Positions 55,827-64,000 of a stretch of 64,000 nt of DNA are shown piece by piece (the first letter of the stretch is position 1; every line of letters starts with the position of its first letter). Source of the DNA: Siphonodentalium dalli (taxonomy: Eukaryota > Mollusca > Scaphopoda > Gadilida > Siphonodentaliidae); NCBI GenBank assembly GCA_032622095.1, contig CP136062.1, positions 164,692,590-164,756,589 on the forward strand. The letters run 5' to 3'. Both the position numbers and the translations under genes were made by a program. The notes beneath the pieces were generated by a model, which had not been told where the DNA came from, searched no databases, and saw only the letters and a program-made list of their open reading frames with translations.

Positions 55827-58318
55827 AACCACTTTCGAGGGCGTTCTCTAGTAGATTAACAGTAATTTACCCGCACGATAATATTCCATAATTTTGAGGC
55901 GAAGTTCGACTGGAAGCGGACGGCGGGCGTTAATGAAGTTTTGTTCTCATAAACGCCTGCAGCCCGCTTCCGGTTAAATCACTGATCACGTAATCACATG
56001 AGGACGGATTGGTAATAATAGTAATAACATGATTTTGTCCGGCGTCATGGTTTATTAACGGCCCTCCAGGAATGATTAACACCCTCGGGCCTATTAGCGG
56101 CCCTCGTCTTCAACTCGAGCCTCTAATAGGCACGAGGGCTGTTAGTCATTCCTGGAGGGCCGTTAATACACCATAACGCCTTCAAAATCATCCTATTGGT
56201 ATATTAACAGGCAATAGTACAACATACCAACTTCTCGACATTGACTACTTCACCCAACAAACTTTAAACGATAGGTCATCTGTCAGATCTGGCACTAAGG
56301 TCTTATACATAAACTAAATGCAATAGGTATCCGAGGTAAATTACTGTCATGGTTTGTTAAATATCTTAATAATAGAAATCAGTCCACAGTAATTAATGGA
56401 AAATTTCTAAGAATAGTACTATACAGGCATGTGTACACCAAGGCTACTACTGGGCCCCCTCCTATTTAATATTTACATCAACGATATAGTGTCAGGTATA
56501 GAATCTAACATTAGACTTTATGCAGATGATACCTGTTTATTTTTACCTGTAGACAATGAAGTAATGGCTGCTGAGATTCGAAATAGGGACCTTCTCCGTA
56601 TTGGAGACTGGGCAGAGAAATGGCAAGTTACTTTTAGCCCTGCAAAAACAAAAACCTTGACAATCGGAGTGGATGGTAACCATGTTAATCCAGTATTGTT
56701 CTTATGTTATCAACCAATACAGGAAGTAGATGAACACCTGGGTCTCACATTTAGTAGGAGTGGGAATTGGGACATACAGGTCTTTCATTTTACCTCTATT
56801 TGATTATGCAGACTCAGTTTGGGGCAATTGGTCTTTGACAAAATGTACTCAGTTGGAAAATTTACACCTCGATGGTCTTCGGACAATATGTGGTGCAGTT
56901 AGAGGTATCAGTCATAATCTAATATACAATGAAACTGGGTTTGCTCCCTTAAGTTTAACACGAGAACGTAGAAAAACCATTATGATGTTTAAACTATGTG
57001 AATAGGCTTTGCCCACAGTATCTCTATCTGAAGATTCCAAGACTCGGCTCCGATACATGTGATTACTCTTTTAGGGTGGATATATTAATTGAATTCGAAT
57101 GGAATCTGAAAAGTTTCTATAATTCATTATTTCCTTCTGGTGTGAGACTGGAACAATGTGGACACTGATATACTAAATACAAATTCCCTATCAAAATTAA
57201 AATTTGACTTTACTAGAATCAATGCAGTGGTGCCCAAAGTATATTATGAAGGGAGCAGATGTAACCAAATAATACATGCTAAATTGCGCTTAGGATGTAG
57301 TGATCTGAATGCTCATAAGTATGAAAGGTTTCTAATTGATGATCCAAGCTGTAGTTGTGGTTATGCTTATGAGGCTCCTGGGCACTACATAGTCTTTTGC
57401 CCATTATTTTATAGACAACGTGAATCCTTAGTATCAACATTGAAAGACCTAAATTGTGAAATTTGTATTAAGGATTTTCTTAGTGGAGCATCCCATGTTG
57501 TTTCTAATACAAATTCAGCAATATGTATTGCACTTCATATTTATTTTGAATCTACTGAAATACTGTGATTGCATATCAACTGTAGTATATCCTTTCTACT
57601 TTAGTTTAACTTGCAGATTGATACTTGTGGCTGTGTCGCATCATTCAAATCTATGTTTTTTGATAACATCACAACTTTAATTGAACATTGAAATATTTTA
57701 AGCTCTTACTCATTGCCATCAATAGTATTTCGTTTTTTTTAATCTTATTTAGTACATTTACTGACTTCATACTTAATTATGAGGAATTTCCATGATACAA
57801 GATATATACACCATTAAATTGTCGTGTGTCCTTGTTTGTCTATTTTTGTATTTTTCTGTTTGGACCCAATAAAATAGGCTGTGCCTGAGTTTTGGTCCAA
57901 TTCATTCAAGAGTTAATGTTTAAAACAGCCGAACATGAATAATTGATAGCCCGAAGGCCTATTGTCGTCTCACGCTGCTAATAGCCTCCGAGGACTGTAA
58001 ATCATACCTGGAGGGCCATTAATAGACCATGACGCCCAACAAAATCATGTAATCCTAATAATATACCACTCCATGAGGCTTCTTTCTTTTTGGCGTTTTT
58101 TACTTTTAGATTGTCGTTTGTGTATTTACGATCTTCTCAGTTGATCACGTGATCAGAGACTTAAATGGAAGCTGAGGCCCGGTGTTAACAAAAACAAAGG
58201 TTCATTAACGACCGGCGTTCGGTTCCTGTCAACTTCGCCTCAATATTATGGAACTTTACTGTGAGTAATATACAATTAATCTACTAGAGAACGCCCTCTA
58301 AAATGGTAATACATGTAG
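55827..58318. mobile_element. Inner inverted-repeat element (arms ~390 bp) with a LINE in its centre
   Basis: CGAGGGCGTTCTCTAGTAGA at 55836 reappears inverted at 58310 (GAGGGCGTTCTCTAGTAGAT). Matching continues inward through TGAGGCGAAGTT, CGTTAATGAA, TGATCACGT(A/G)ATCA and CGTCATGGT(T/C)TATTAA(C/T)GG. The ends near the middle contain further palindromes (GGCCCTCCAGGAATGATTAA and its mirror at 56140). The LINE at 56230-57900 occupies the centre, so it probably inserted into the original hairpin loop. Confidence 0.75.
56230..57900 (+). pseudogene. LINE reverse transcriptase fragment (Jockey-like style)
   Basis: Frames follow one another along a pol protein. The upstream part reads IRGKLLSWFVKYLNNRNQST (about 56325-56390), then GPLLFNIYINDI and RLYADDTCLF with the catalytic Asp pair (56511-56550). 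LRIGDWAEKWQVTFSPAKTK follows, then RSFILPLFDYADSVWGNW and LENLHLDGLRTICGAVRG. After a gap with stops (57005-57157) the C-terminal part has KLRLGCSDLNAHKYERFLID and a CSCGYAYEAPGHYIVFC knuckle. The 3' region ends near AATAAAATAGGCTGTGCC. It is 5'-truncated and broken by at least two frameshifts; the endonuclease is absent. Confidence 0.8.
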
Positions 58319-58814
58319 GTCGTTAATCAAGTCTGGCTCGTCACGAATTCAACTATCACAGTGATATTCAACTATTTTGGTTAATCTGACTACCATACAC
58401 CTGTATATATGTAAACTTCAGGTTTTCTCTGTTTTATGTTTTTGTGTTTTTGTTTTTGCTAAAAACTTCATGGAATCATCTCGCTTCTTATTATGTACAG
58501 TCACACTGAAATGTGTAGAACACTAAAATAACAGAGGAAATGCGAAGGCATCAGATTCAGATATTAACACAAATTATACAGCTTATTGTGGGAGACTAGT
58601 TTGATAATGACAGAAGTGTACCTTTCTGACTGATATTAATAATTAGTCGTCAAGATGGTTTATTCTAACTACAAGTAAATCTGTTAAAATTGAGATCAGA
58701 GCATCTACTAGTATGCACATGTACATCATCAGATACTTTCACAGCTCCAGACTACATGATATTGACAGTTGAACATAGATTATGCCATGAATTTCAGAAT
58801 TTTTGAAGTTTTGA
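58319..58814. other. Interior of the 8.1-kb element, nothing recognised
   Basis: AT-rich sequence without coding signal or clear repeat. Confidence 0.4.
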
Positions 58815-59153
58815 CAGGAAACCTTATAAAGTCGAAAACACAAAGCGGTAATATATTTCTTAGTTATTATGTGTTCCTTAATAATGTAATTCACTATTGA
58901 TGAAGGTCCCAACTCCATCTTTCACGATTATATAAATTTGTGAGCGATTTTGCTTTGTGTCGCTTACAATTATGGAATTTCTCCTGGTTATTTAGTTCAT
59001 TGTTTATTACGATATCGGCTCACAAGTACCACATTTAAGCATGCAATTTGGAATTAGGACATTCACCAACAAAGAGGTACGTTAATTAAGGAACAGATAA
59101 TAAGTAAGTAATATATCCCCCACGTTATTTTTCGACTTTATAAGGTTCCGTGT
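58815..59153. mobile_element. ~340-bp TIR element nested in the 8.1-kb element
   Basis: GGAAACCTTATAAAGTCGAA at 58818 pairs with TTCGACTTTATAAGGTTCC at 59131. The inner blocks GGTAATATATTTCTTAGTTA and TGTTCCTTAAT also pair. Arms are about 65 bp; there is no coding capacity. Confidence 0.7.
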
Positions 59154-59443
59154 AAAAACTCCAAAAAGTTCCAAGGTTTTGTACTAGAGGAATATGATCT
59201 TTACAGACTACGGCCGTTAGCCACAGTAGAGTATCGTGGCATGATCTAAACATACATGTATATACCAGTACCGCTAATTCAAATAATTGAATTCAAATTG
59301 TGTCACCACATGTACTAGTATATACATTGTAAGTGAATACTGCGTGTTATTAGTAATAGATAACATAAATTCATGATTTTTACAAAATAATTTTAATGAA
59401 ACTAACAATCACAGTTAATATCAGTTAATTTCGAGTTGGTCAA
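59154..59443. other. Interior of the 8.1-kb element, nothing recognised
   Basis: No coding signal; a TACATGTATATACCAGTAC word lies at about 59252. Confidence 0.4.
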
Positions 59444-59593
59444 TATCAGGTCAGGTTGAACCACCGATTGATTTATAACAGCCCAAACAGTCTAAAATAG
59501 ATTGATTGATCAATAATATAGAATGACTTCCCTTATCCCAAATCGAGCCCGATCGAGCTAATTTAGATCGATTGGTGGTTCACCAGACCTGAT
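59444..59593. repeat. ~150-bp hairpin nested in the 8.1-kb element
   Basis: ATCAGGTCAGGTTGAACCAC at 59444 pairs with GTGGTTCACCAGACCTGAT at 59575. Arms are about 30 bp with three mismatches; ATTGATTGAT(C) words lie between. Confidence 0.65.
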
Positions 59594-59954
59594 GTGGTCT
59601 GGTTTATTCTCGGCCTATAATGATCCACACACGACATATCAGTTTTGTAAACCTCGTCACTCAACTCATTGACACTGTACTTGTGAGTGCCATTGTGTCA
59701 GTCTCATACTCTCCGTATTGACTATCGTGTACTAGCTAATAGGCCTACTGCATTTCGCACTTCCACGTGTATTCTGTGTCTGTGACAAAAAGCTATCCTG
59801 ATAATTTTGTCATTCTTCCATCAGATGATGCTGGGCATATTTGTAGCCCCGTCACTTCACATGATATTTTCTGATAATTAAGAGATATTTCCAAACGAAT
59901 TCAAAACAGCAAACCTCATCCGCTTTGAACATAAAAGAACGAAATATCATATAA

Positions 59955-60633
59955 ACAAGCACCATTCATCCATTCGCAAATAATCCGAAAGAAAATTAAA
60001 CTACTTCCGGGTTAGGGTAGGTTTAATACTGCGCACTTCCATTGCCGCAACTGCAGCGCGCCCTTTGATAGAATTTTTTTTTTAATCGGGTCATAATTCC
60101 AACTTCGTATTTACATTCTGTGTTCAATCCAATTGAGTATTTCAATTTCAACTTTTTAATTTTAACATTTTAATTCTTACTTTTTAACTTTTAGCAGATT
60201 TATGTTACTGCTTTATACTTCGAATTCTAACGGCTTTAATATGTAAACCTAACAATTAAAAATTAGAAAAAAGTTAGTATTAAAATATTATATTAAAGTT
60301 AAACCTTTAATTTTAAGCTAAAATTAAAATATAAATGTTTGTTTTTTAAATAAGAGTTGAAATATTAAATTAGAATTCAAATACTAAGATATAAGAGTTA
60401 ATTTCATAAGTTATATATTAAATATTAAAAATAAATATTATATTATAGTTGAAATATTAAGTTAGAATTAGAATATTAAGTTAGAGTTAAATTTAAAAGT
60501 TAGAATTTAAATATTAAAATTAGAATATTAAATTAGAGTTAAAATGTTCAGTTATAACTAAAATATTCGAATTAAACTATTAAGTTAGAATTAAAATAGT
60601 ATATTAGAATATGACCCTTTTTGCCCTCCATAT
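59955..60633 (-). repeat. Right terminal inverted repeat of the 8.1-kb element
   Basis: The reverse complement of the left repeat, beginning at ATTCGCAAATAATCCGAAAG. By eye the inner unique part is above 85% identical, while the A/T-rich array differs in length and order. Confidence 0.8.
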
Positions 60634-60925
60634 AGTATCAGCCTTTTATAATGTCACTACCAGAAAATATTTCATCTCCAACATGTAGGTCTTCGGTGGA
60701 TATAATTCCTTTCCTTCTTCACTCATTTATAAAATAGTACTTTGTCATTAACGTGTGCAACCATGAGTTCTTGCTTGGATACAACCGAGCACCTTGCCTT
60801 GTGCACCCGAATCTCTCGGCGAAGAGCTTGCGTTGTTAATCGCTTGTTAATCAGATATTGATCATCTAGATTCATGTTCCGACAATTACTTTTCCAAAGG
60901 TAGAATGCCTCCATTTTCTCTCATT
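60634..60925 (-). pseudogene. LINE pol linker, upstream half of the interrupted copy
   Basis: The minus-strand frame at 60723-60914 reads MEAFYLWKSNCRNMNLDDQY, then LTTQALRREIRVHKARCSVV and VNDKVLFYK. After a stop and frame change it continues with STEDLHVGDEIFSGSDIIKG. This is the linker between the endonuclease and reverse transcriptase in this LINE type ('F..WK......', 'LR...R', 'LFYKLV.KQR'). It joins the 52514 end of the downstream half across the 8.1-kb insertion. A 5' end was not found above about 60925. Confidence 0.75.
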
Positions 60926-61163
60926 ATGGTGGGTGGCCATCTTTTGAATTAAGTGCCCCTTTTCCTTACACGATTACATGGAACCAAAGAATTTGCACTT
61001 ACGATAAGCACACGATGAAGCTCTTCTATGTTCGTTAGTATTAGTGTCAGTTGACTTTCGACAATCCTTCATTCACACGCTCATGGTGATATGCATCTAC
61101 ATCAAGTCGACTCCCGTAACCTGGAAGTAAGTTCAAATTTCCATCCCAATACCGTCCAATCCA
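60926..61163. other. Intron 1 sequence near VPS4 exon 1
   Basis: No gene. CTGGAAGTAAGTTCAAATTTCC-like words at about 61121 recur at about 61883, upstream of the gene. Confidence 0.4.
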
Positions 61164-61225
61164 GTAGTAGTATTAGTAGTAGTGGTAGTGGTAGGTAGTG
61201 GTAGTGGAAGTGTTAGTGGTAATGA

Positions 61226-61256
<31 letters not shown>
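61164..61256. repeat. (GTA)n trinucleotide microsatellite
   Basis: Imperfect GTAGTG units are followed by a purer AGTAGTAGTAGTAGTAGTAG run at 61228-61256. It lies about 40 bp inside VPS4 intron 1. Confidence 0.9.
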
Positions 61257-61297
61257 CTCGGCTACCGATTGCCCGTTATTCCTATAGTTATACGCAC

Positions 61298-61318
61298 CTG
61301 AAAGGTTCCAACAGCCAT
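61298..61318 (-). CDS. VPS4: VPS4 exon 1 coding part (start codon)
   Basis: On the minus strand ATG at 61318 starts MAVGTFQ and ends at a donor CAG|GTGCGT (GT at 61297-61296). The phase is 0, which fits exon 2 beginning with AAA (Lys8). Known VPS4 proteins start with a similarly short leader ending in Leu-Gln or Phe-Gln immediately before the 'KAIDL' helix, and an intron at this place is common in animal VPS4 genes. GGAG just before the ATG gives a purine at -3. A TTGTTACAG about 16 bp upstream could be an acceptor, so the 5' UTR may itself be spliced. The exon is very short; its assignment depends on phase and position. Confidence 0.75.
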
Positions 61319-61480
61319 CTCCACAGGTACCTGTAACAAATATTTTATTACTTAATATAAAATGGAAGGTCGGTCTCTCTGGCGGCCATATTGAAATTTG
61401 GTTGGTTAATCTGTACCGGTTTAATTCGGGTAAACGGCTAAATGTACAATAACTTACGTGTACAGACAGGATAATATACG
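61319..61480 (-). promoter_or_regulatory. Possible VPS4 5' UTR / promoter with an ATGGCCGCC motif
   Basis: Upstream of the start codon the minus strand has CAATATGGCCGCCAGAGAGA (61374-61393), resembling the YY1/TISU-type ATGGCGGC element found at start sites of housekeeping genes. The location fits, but no transcription start can be proved from sequence. The ATG in this motif opens a short frame that does not reach the MIT domain. Confidence 0.35.
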
Positions 61481-61707
61481 ATGATCACTTCATATGTTGC
61501 TTATTTCTTTATTCCAATAACAAAATTGTATTTGATACATTAGATGCTTTTATATAAGTGATAGACAATATTTTTCCCGGAATGATAACAGTGAATTGTA
61601 GCTGTCAGCTGATTGGCTGAATTTAAAAAATACTTCTTTTTTTTCTTTTTCTGAATGTCACCTGACTTTTATTTATAAATAAGACGGCATGCTGTTTGTT
61701 ATCAAAG

Positions 61708-61869
61708 ATGGACGCCACCGTTATGACAAAATACAATGTGTTGCTCACTGGACAGGCGGGCACATGCAGGCAAATCCACTTGCCTCAACAAATGGTATTA
61801 CGACGTCAACGCACGTGGGAGAGCTGTTTGTCGCTTTGGATCATTGGGGGCAGCGAGAACTTCATCTAA
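61708..61869 (+). CDS. Short ORF on the opposite strand, possible divergent first exon
   Basis: ATG in ATCAAAGATGGACGCCACC opens 53 codons (MDATVMTKYNVLLTGQAGTC...). I do not recognise the product. A longer frame in another register (61689-61925, 78 codons) overlaps it, and a perfect GTAAGT donor follows at about 61889, so a first exon is imaginable in either frame. A TATAAATAA lies just upstream at 61674. It starts about 390 bp from the VPS4 start, on the other strand, as in a bidirectional promoter. It could equally be chance. Confidence 0.2.
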   Translation: MDATVMTKYNVLLTGQAGTCRQIHLPQQMVLRRQRTWESCLSLWIIGGSENFI

Positions 61870-61925
61870 CTCGAAGTTGTAACACGGAAGTAAGTTCAAA
61901 TTTCCCGCAAATAATCCCCAAATAG

Positions 61926-62901
61926 CTCCGCCAATCGGTGAGCATCAATATAATCACTGCAGTCTCCCGATAGAATGCGGATGGATCCTGGACTCATTCC
62001 TAGCTATCAGCCTCCACTACGCTAAGGCGCAACGTTCCGGAAGCGTTACGTCGTGGAGTTGGACGGAACAGTGAGCGGAGTGTCTGAACCAGGTACGAGA
62101 CTAGATGGATCCCCGGTCAAGCTCCATGTTTTGTCGTTGAAAAGAGTTATTAATACCAAATATTGTCAAATTCAAGAAGAGAGGGCACAAGGTTGCAAAA
62201 TTCGCCTATCAATCAGTTTGTTAGCGTAAGTCATCATACATTTTGCCATATATCCGAACGAAATGGGTGTACATTAACTCTTACACAACCGCATCAACAA
62301 TGGCTACTCAATATCACCCCCAGAGTGTCAAACCTTTAGTGTTAATATTATATATAAAAACAATTGTTACAAGCACCTGTAGCCATCGTGGGGGAATATT
62401 CGAGGTATAAATCAAGTTCAGTGTTGTCTTAAAGTAATAAATGACAATGGTAATGTCTTCACACAAATTAATTGTATATAAATATTTCTTAGGAAATAAA
62501 ATGGATAACAGACAGTGGCCTCGTACCGTGACTCAATTCGTACCGACATAGACTAAAACTAGAATGGACGTCGCACTAATGGTTATCAACCTGTGACGCG
62601 ATTGGGGCAGCCATTGCCTGGACCCCTGGCGTTAAGGTAGTTCACTTAAGTAGGGGGAGATAATGTTTACGCTATATTTACATAGGTTTCGTGTGCGGTT
62701 GTGAAGAAATAATCGTAATAAAGTACTTTATATTAACTTTTAATCATAATGCTTTCAATGTGACATTCAATTAATGCCACTAAATGCGATTTGGTCCGTG
62801 GTATGCATTTTCTGGAATAGAAAGTGTCCGTAATTCGACGTCATTTAGTGCGCTAATGTCTTGTGGCAAGTTGTGCGTATTTTGCGTCAAAGTTTATTTA
62901 C
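61926..62901. other. Upstream flank of VPS4, no gene seen
   Basis: No gene or clear repeat is visible over this 1 kb. Confidence 0.4.
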
Positions 62902-63052
62902 TCTGATTTCTTATACGTGTAGTGTGGATTTATTTTTGTAATTTTCCTCGATCAGCTAGTGCAAGTATTGGAGGAATCTGATTTCTTACGTGTGGTGGAG
63001 ATTTAGTTTTGTAATTTTCCTCGATCAGCTAGTGCACGTATTGGAGGAATAC
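62902..63052 (+). repeat. ~75-bp tandem duplication
   Basis: TGATTTCTTA(TA)CGTGT, TTTTGTAATTTTCCTCGATC and AGCTAGTGCA(A/C)GTATTGGAG occur twice in a row with few differences. Confidence 0.85.
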
Positions 63053-63576
63053 TGCTGCACAGAAGGCAGAGTGGTTTTTCTTATATATGGACACACGTAC
63101 GTTGCTGCAATTAATCAATGGATATATATGTCAGGTCCTCCCCATTTGAAGCATTAGCCCGATACAAACGGTGTCCGAGAACTTTTAAACTTTTATTATA
63201 TATTACAAGTATATATATATAACTAGGCTTCAAATTACATGCAGAAATTTGGATACTTCCATGCATGTGTGGTAATGTTGGGTGATTTTACCCACTTGTT
63301 AACATGTCTTACCTCTAAGGTGTCTTTTCTCAAAAGGCCCATTAATGGTGAGCTGGTCACCACGTCAAATTTTGGACTGATCCAATGCGTGTGATTGGTC
63401 GGCCAATACGATCTCCCGATCCGCTCAAATCGTAAAAAAGGCCAGTGTTTCTTGCAAACTTCGGTTCAGTCAGAATTATCTTGAGTATGGTCACCATATC
63501 TTAACTAATAGCTCTGACTACCCAGCCTTTGGCAACAGTTTTGGGGAACATTATTATGAATACGAAATTGGGGAAG

Positions 63577-63845
63577 ATTTTATATGCCGGAAGTTGTATT
63601 CTCCGGCTGTTTACACTATCCGCTAATACATATTAACTGGAAGTAGATTTCTCCGTCCACTTTCTGTACCGGAAGTGGTGTATTCTGTCCGTTTAACCGG
63701 TTCTCTATGGTACATGACCGGAAGTAGGTTATTTTGGACACTTTATGTACCGGAAGTGACGTATTTTGTCAGTTTACCCGGTTCTCTCAAATATATGACC
63801 GGAAGTATGTTATTTGGACACTTCTTGTACCGGAAGTTGTAAAAT
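63577..63845 (+). repeat. ~50/105-bp repeats each carrying CCGGAAGT
   Basis: GCCGGAAGT (63587), ACCGGAAGT (63669, 63718, 63750, 63799, 63830) and a CTGGAAGT variant (63638) recur. The flanks alternate between TATTCTGTCCGTTTAACCGG-like and TTATTTTGGACACTTTATGT-like blocks, so the repeat is a two-part unit. ACCGGAAGT is the classical ETS-family binding word. The array lies 2.3 kb upstream of the VPS4 start. Confidence 0.75.
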
Positions 63846-64000
63846 AATATATATAGATGTGATATTTGCATTTGAACTTATCAAACTTGAATAATTATCA
63901 AACTTAGATACATTCAGTTTCATACTTATCAGTGCTCAATATATATAGATGTTATTGTTATAAACTCATAATTACCTTTCTATTCTTCTCAATTAAACTT

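Larger units (their letters stand above)
52515..60633. mobile_element. 8.1-kb element with ~0.69-kb terminal inverted repeats, 4-bp TSD
   Basis: The left end CTATTTAGGACAAAAAGGGT and the right end (read inward ATATGGAGGGCAAAAAGGGT) open inverted repeats reaching to about 53210 and 59955. They match through AT-rich TTTTAATTCTAACT arrays, GCAGTAACA(C/T)AAATCTGCTA, AAATACTCAATTGG, GCGCGCTGCA(A/G)T(C/T)GCGGCA and CTAACCCGGAAGTA. AGTA flanks both sides (52511-52514, 60634-60637) inside a LINE; removing the insert restores the LINE frame GG-tga-TACTCACACTTCC. The interior has no recognisable transposase, only tandem repeats, smaller hairpins and a LINE fragment. A 4-bp target duplication would suit Sola, Academ or Chapaev-like elements, but the class is open. 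Confidence 0.85.

Noticed and set aside
52515-60633. Polinton/Maverick identity for the 8.1-kb element
   Set aside because: Long inverted repeats would fit, but the duplication is 4 bp rather than 6, and no polymerase, integrase or capsid-type frame is present.
61689-61925. 78-codon plus-strand frame as a confident gene
   Set aside because: No recognised domain, and an overlapping frame with a better start context exists. It is kept only as a weak possibility under the 61708 entry.

Overview
This is non-coding, repeat-dominated DNA from a eukaryotic, probably molluscan or other lophotrochozoan, genome. The evidence is a spliced animal-type gene, several clades of non-LTR retrotransposon, many hairpin elements, and frequent TACATGTA words of the kind common in bivalve DNA. 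The phylum is an inference; the animal origin is secure.

One host gene explains the layout. Four exons on the minus strand, with matching splice phases, rebuild the N-terminal 119 residues of VPS4, the AAA ATPase that disassembles ESCRT-III. They are exon 1 at 61298-61318 (start codon), exon 2 at 29215-29326, exon 3 at 6067-6208 and exon 4 at 3606-3688. They give the whole MIT domain and the acidic linker. The ATPase exons must lie beyond the left edge. Introns 1 and 2 are about 32.0 kb and 23.0 kb, so almost everything else here is intronic repeat.

Region by region. 0-6 kb: an open SGNH-hydrolase ORF of retroelement type, a TA-type MITE, and tandem 'AAGATGGC' repeats. 6-12 kb: hairpin and TIR elements, a foldback element split by a 1.5-kb insertion with an RTE/SINE-like tail, and a decayed LTR-retrotransposon protease. 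13-19 kb: a 1.54-kb DNA transposon with 15-bp TIRs and a 6-bp TSD, three tandem palindromes, and a transposase remnant. 19.4-26.7 kb: a 3.4-kb CR1/L2-like LINE with few lesions, a second truncated LINE, and a 204-bp repeat array that inverts on itself. 30.9-36.2 kb: a 254-bp satellite and several minisatellites. 36.8-46 kb: a LINE fragment and a dense group of MITEs. 47.5-49 kb: a 26-bp minisatellite that also inverts, and a Penelope-like fragment with a hammerhead-like core. 50.5-61 kb: a LINE split by an 8.1-kb element with ~0.69-kb terminal inverted repeats and an AGTA target duplication, which itself holds further nested inverted repeats and another LINE.

No rRNA, tRNA, CRISPR array or bacterial-type operon was seen. 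The strongest results are the VPS4 reconstruction and the 8.1-kb long-TIR element. Removing the element and one AGTA rejoins the interrupted LINE reading frame exactly.
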